This document shows positions 5,438 through 5,628 of a stretch of 5,628 nucleotides of DNA, piece after piece. The notes below the pieces were generated by a model. It did not search any database. It saw nothing but the letters and a program-made list of their open reading frames with translations, and had not been told where the DNA came from. Each line of letters begins with the position of its first letter. Position 1 is the stretch's first letter. The position numbers were made by a program, and so were the translations under genes. This stretch comes from Burkholderiales bacterium (GTDB taxonomy: Bacteria > Pseudomonadota > Gammaproteobacteria > Burkholderiales > Burkholderiaceae). Location: assembly GCA_903643055.1 (NCBI GenBank), contig CAHJWV010000116.1:1-5628 (forward strand). The letters run 5' to 3'.

Positions 5438-5628
5438 ATGGGTACCTCCACACTGATGTCGATCGGCACGCGGGCGATGTTTGCCAACTACGCGGCCCTT
5501 CAGACCACCGGCAACAACATCGCCAATGCGAACACGCCGGGTTATTCACGCCAGCAGGTGTCGTTGGAAACGGCCAAGGGCCAGTTCACCGGTGCCGGCT
5601 TCTTCGGTCAGGGCGTGAACGTCGCCAG
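5438..5628 (+). CDS. flgK: Flagellar hook-associated protein FlgK (HAP1), 5' part
   Basis: FlgK is the first hook-filament junction protein, added at the hook tip after hook completion. The frame from the ATG at 5438 stays open to the window end, giving 63 full codons plus two bases; most of the gene lies downstream. The sequence begins MGTSTLMSIGTRAMFANYAA and continues LQTTGNNIANANTPGYSRQQ, the axial-protein N-terminal helix in its FlgK form (NNIANxNTPGYSRQ). A start at the internal ATG (5456) is possible, but MGTSTLMSIGTRA matches how betaproteobacterial FlgK sequences usually open. The Shine-Dalgarno is weak (AGG at 5426-5428, 9 nt spacer). The 27-nt gap after flgJ contains no sigma-28-type promoter that I can see, so readthrough from flgJ is likely. 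flgL is expected next. Confidence 0.94.
   Translation, partial: MGTSTLMSIGTRAMFANYAALQTTGNNIANANTPGYSRQQVSLETAKGQFTGAGFFGQGVNVA

Overview
The window is a contiguous piece of a flagellar rod/hook/ring operon, entirely on the + strand. Its order is flgE (3' part), flgF, flgG, flgH, flgI, flgJ and flgK (5' part). Base composition is GC-rich with strong G/C bias at third codon positions. The protein sequences resemble those of Burkholderiales (Betaproteobacteria), perhaps the Rubrivivax/Leptothrix/Roseateles side of that order. The placement is recognition from memory, not a search result, so the order is fairly likely and the genus is open.

Layout: 1-884 is the C-terminal 293 residues of the hook protein FlgE. 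885-985 is the longest spacer and holds a Shine-Dalgarno-preceded 24-codon ORF that ends 4 nt before flgF. 986-1711 is flgF (proximal rod). 1762-2544 is flgG (distal rod). 2609-3292 is flgH (L-ring lipoprotein). 3332 (or 3308) to 4477 is flgI (P-ring). 4508-5410 is flgJ (rod cap plus GH73 peptidoglycan hydrolase). 5438 to the window end is the start of flgK (hook-filament junction protein). Spacers are 27-101 nt. I see no convincing promoter or intrinsic terminator, so all genes probably sit on one polycistronic transcript that continues beyond both edges. The unseen neighbours are expected to be flgBCD upstream and flgL downstream.

Together the products build the extracytoplasmic axis of the flagellum. 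FlgJ caps the growing rod and cuts peptidoglycan so that the rod (FlgF, FlgG) can cross the periplasm. FlgI and FlgH form the P and L ring bushing in the peptidoglycan and outer membrane. FlgE forms the hook, and FlgK starts the hook-filament junction.

This is an ordinary core locus and I found no new system in it. The points worth a second look are small. The flgI start region carries a perfect 10-bp inverted repeat that abuts the likely ATG and overlaps the alternative GTG, with no Shine-Dalgarno for either. A translatable mini-ORF sits between flgE and flgF. flgH and flgI share a reading frame separated by one UAA. FlgI keeps only one of the two cysteines that form the disulfide in enteric FlgI.
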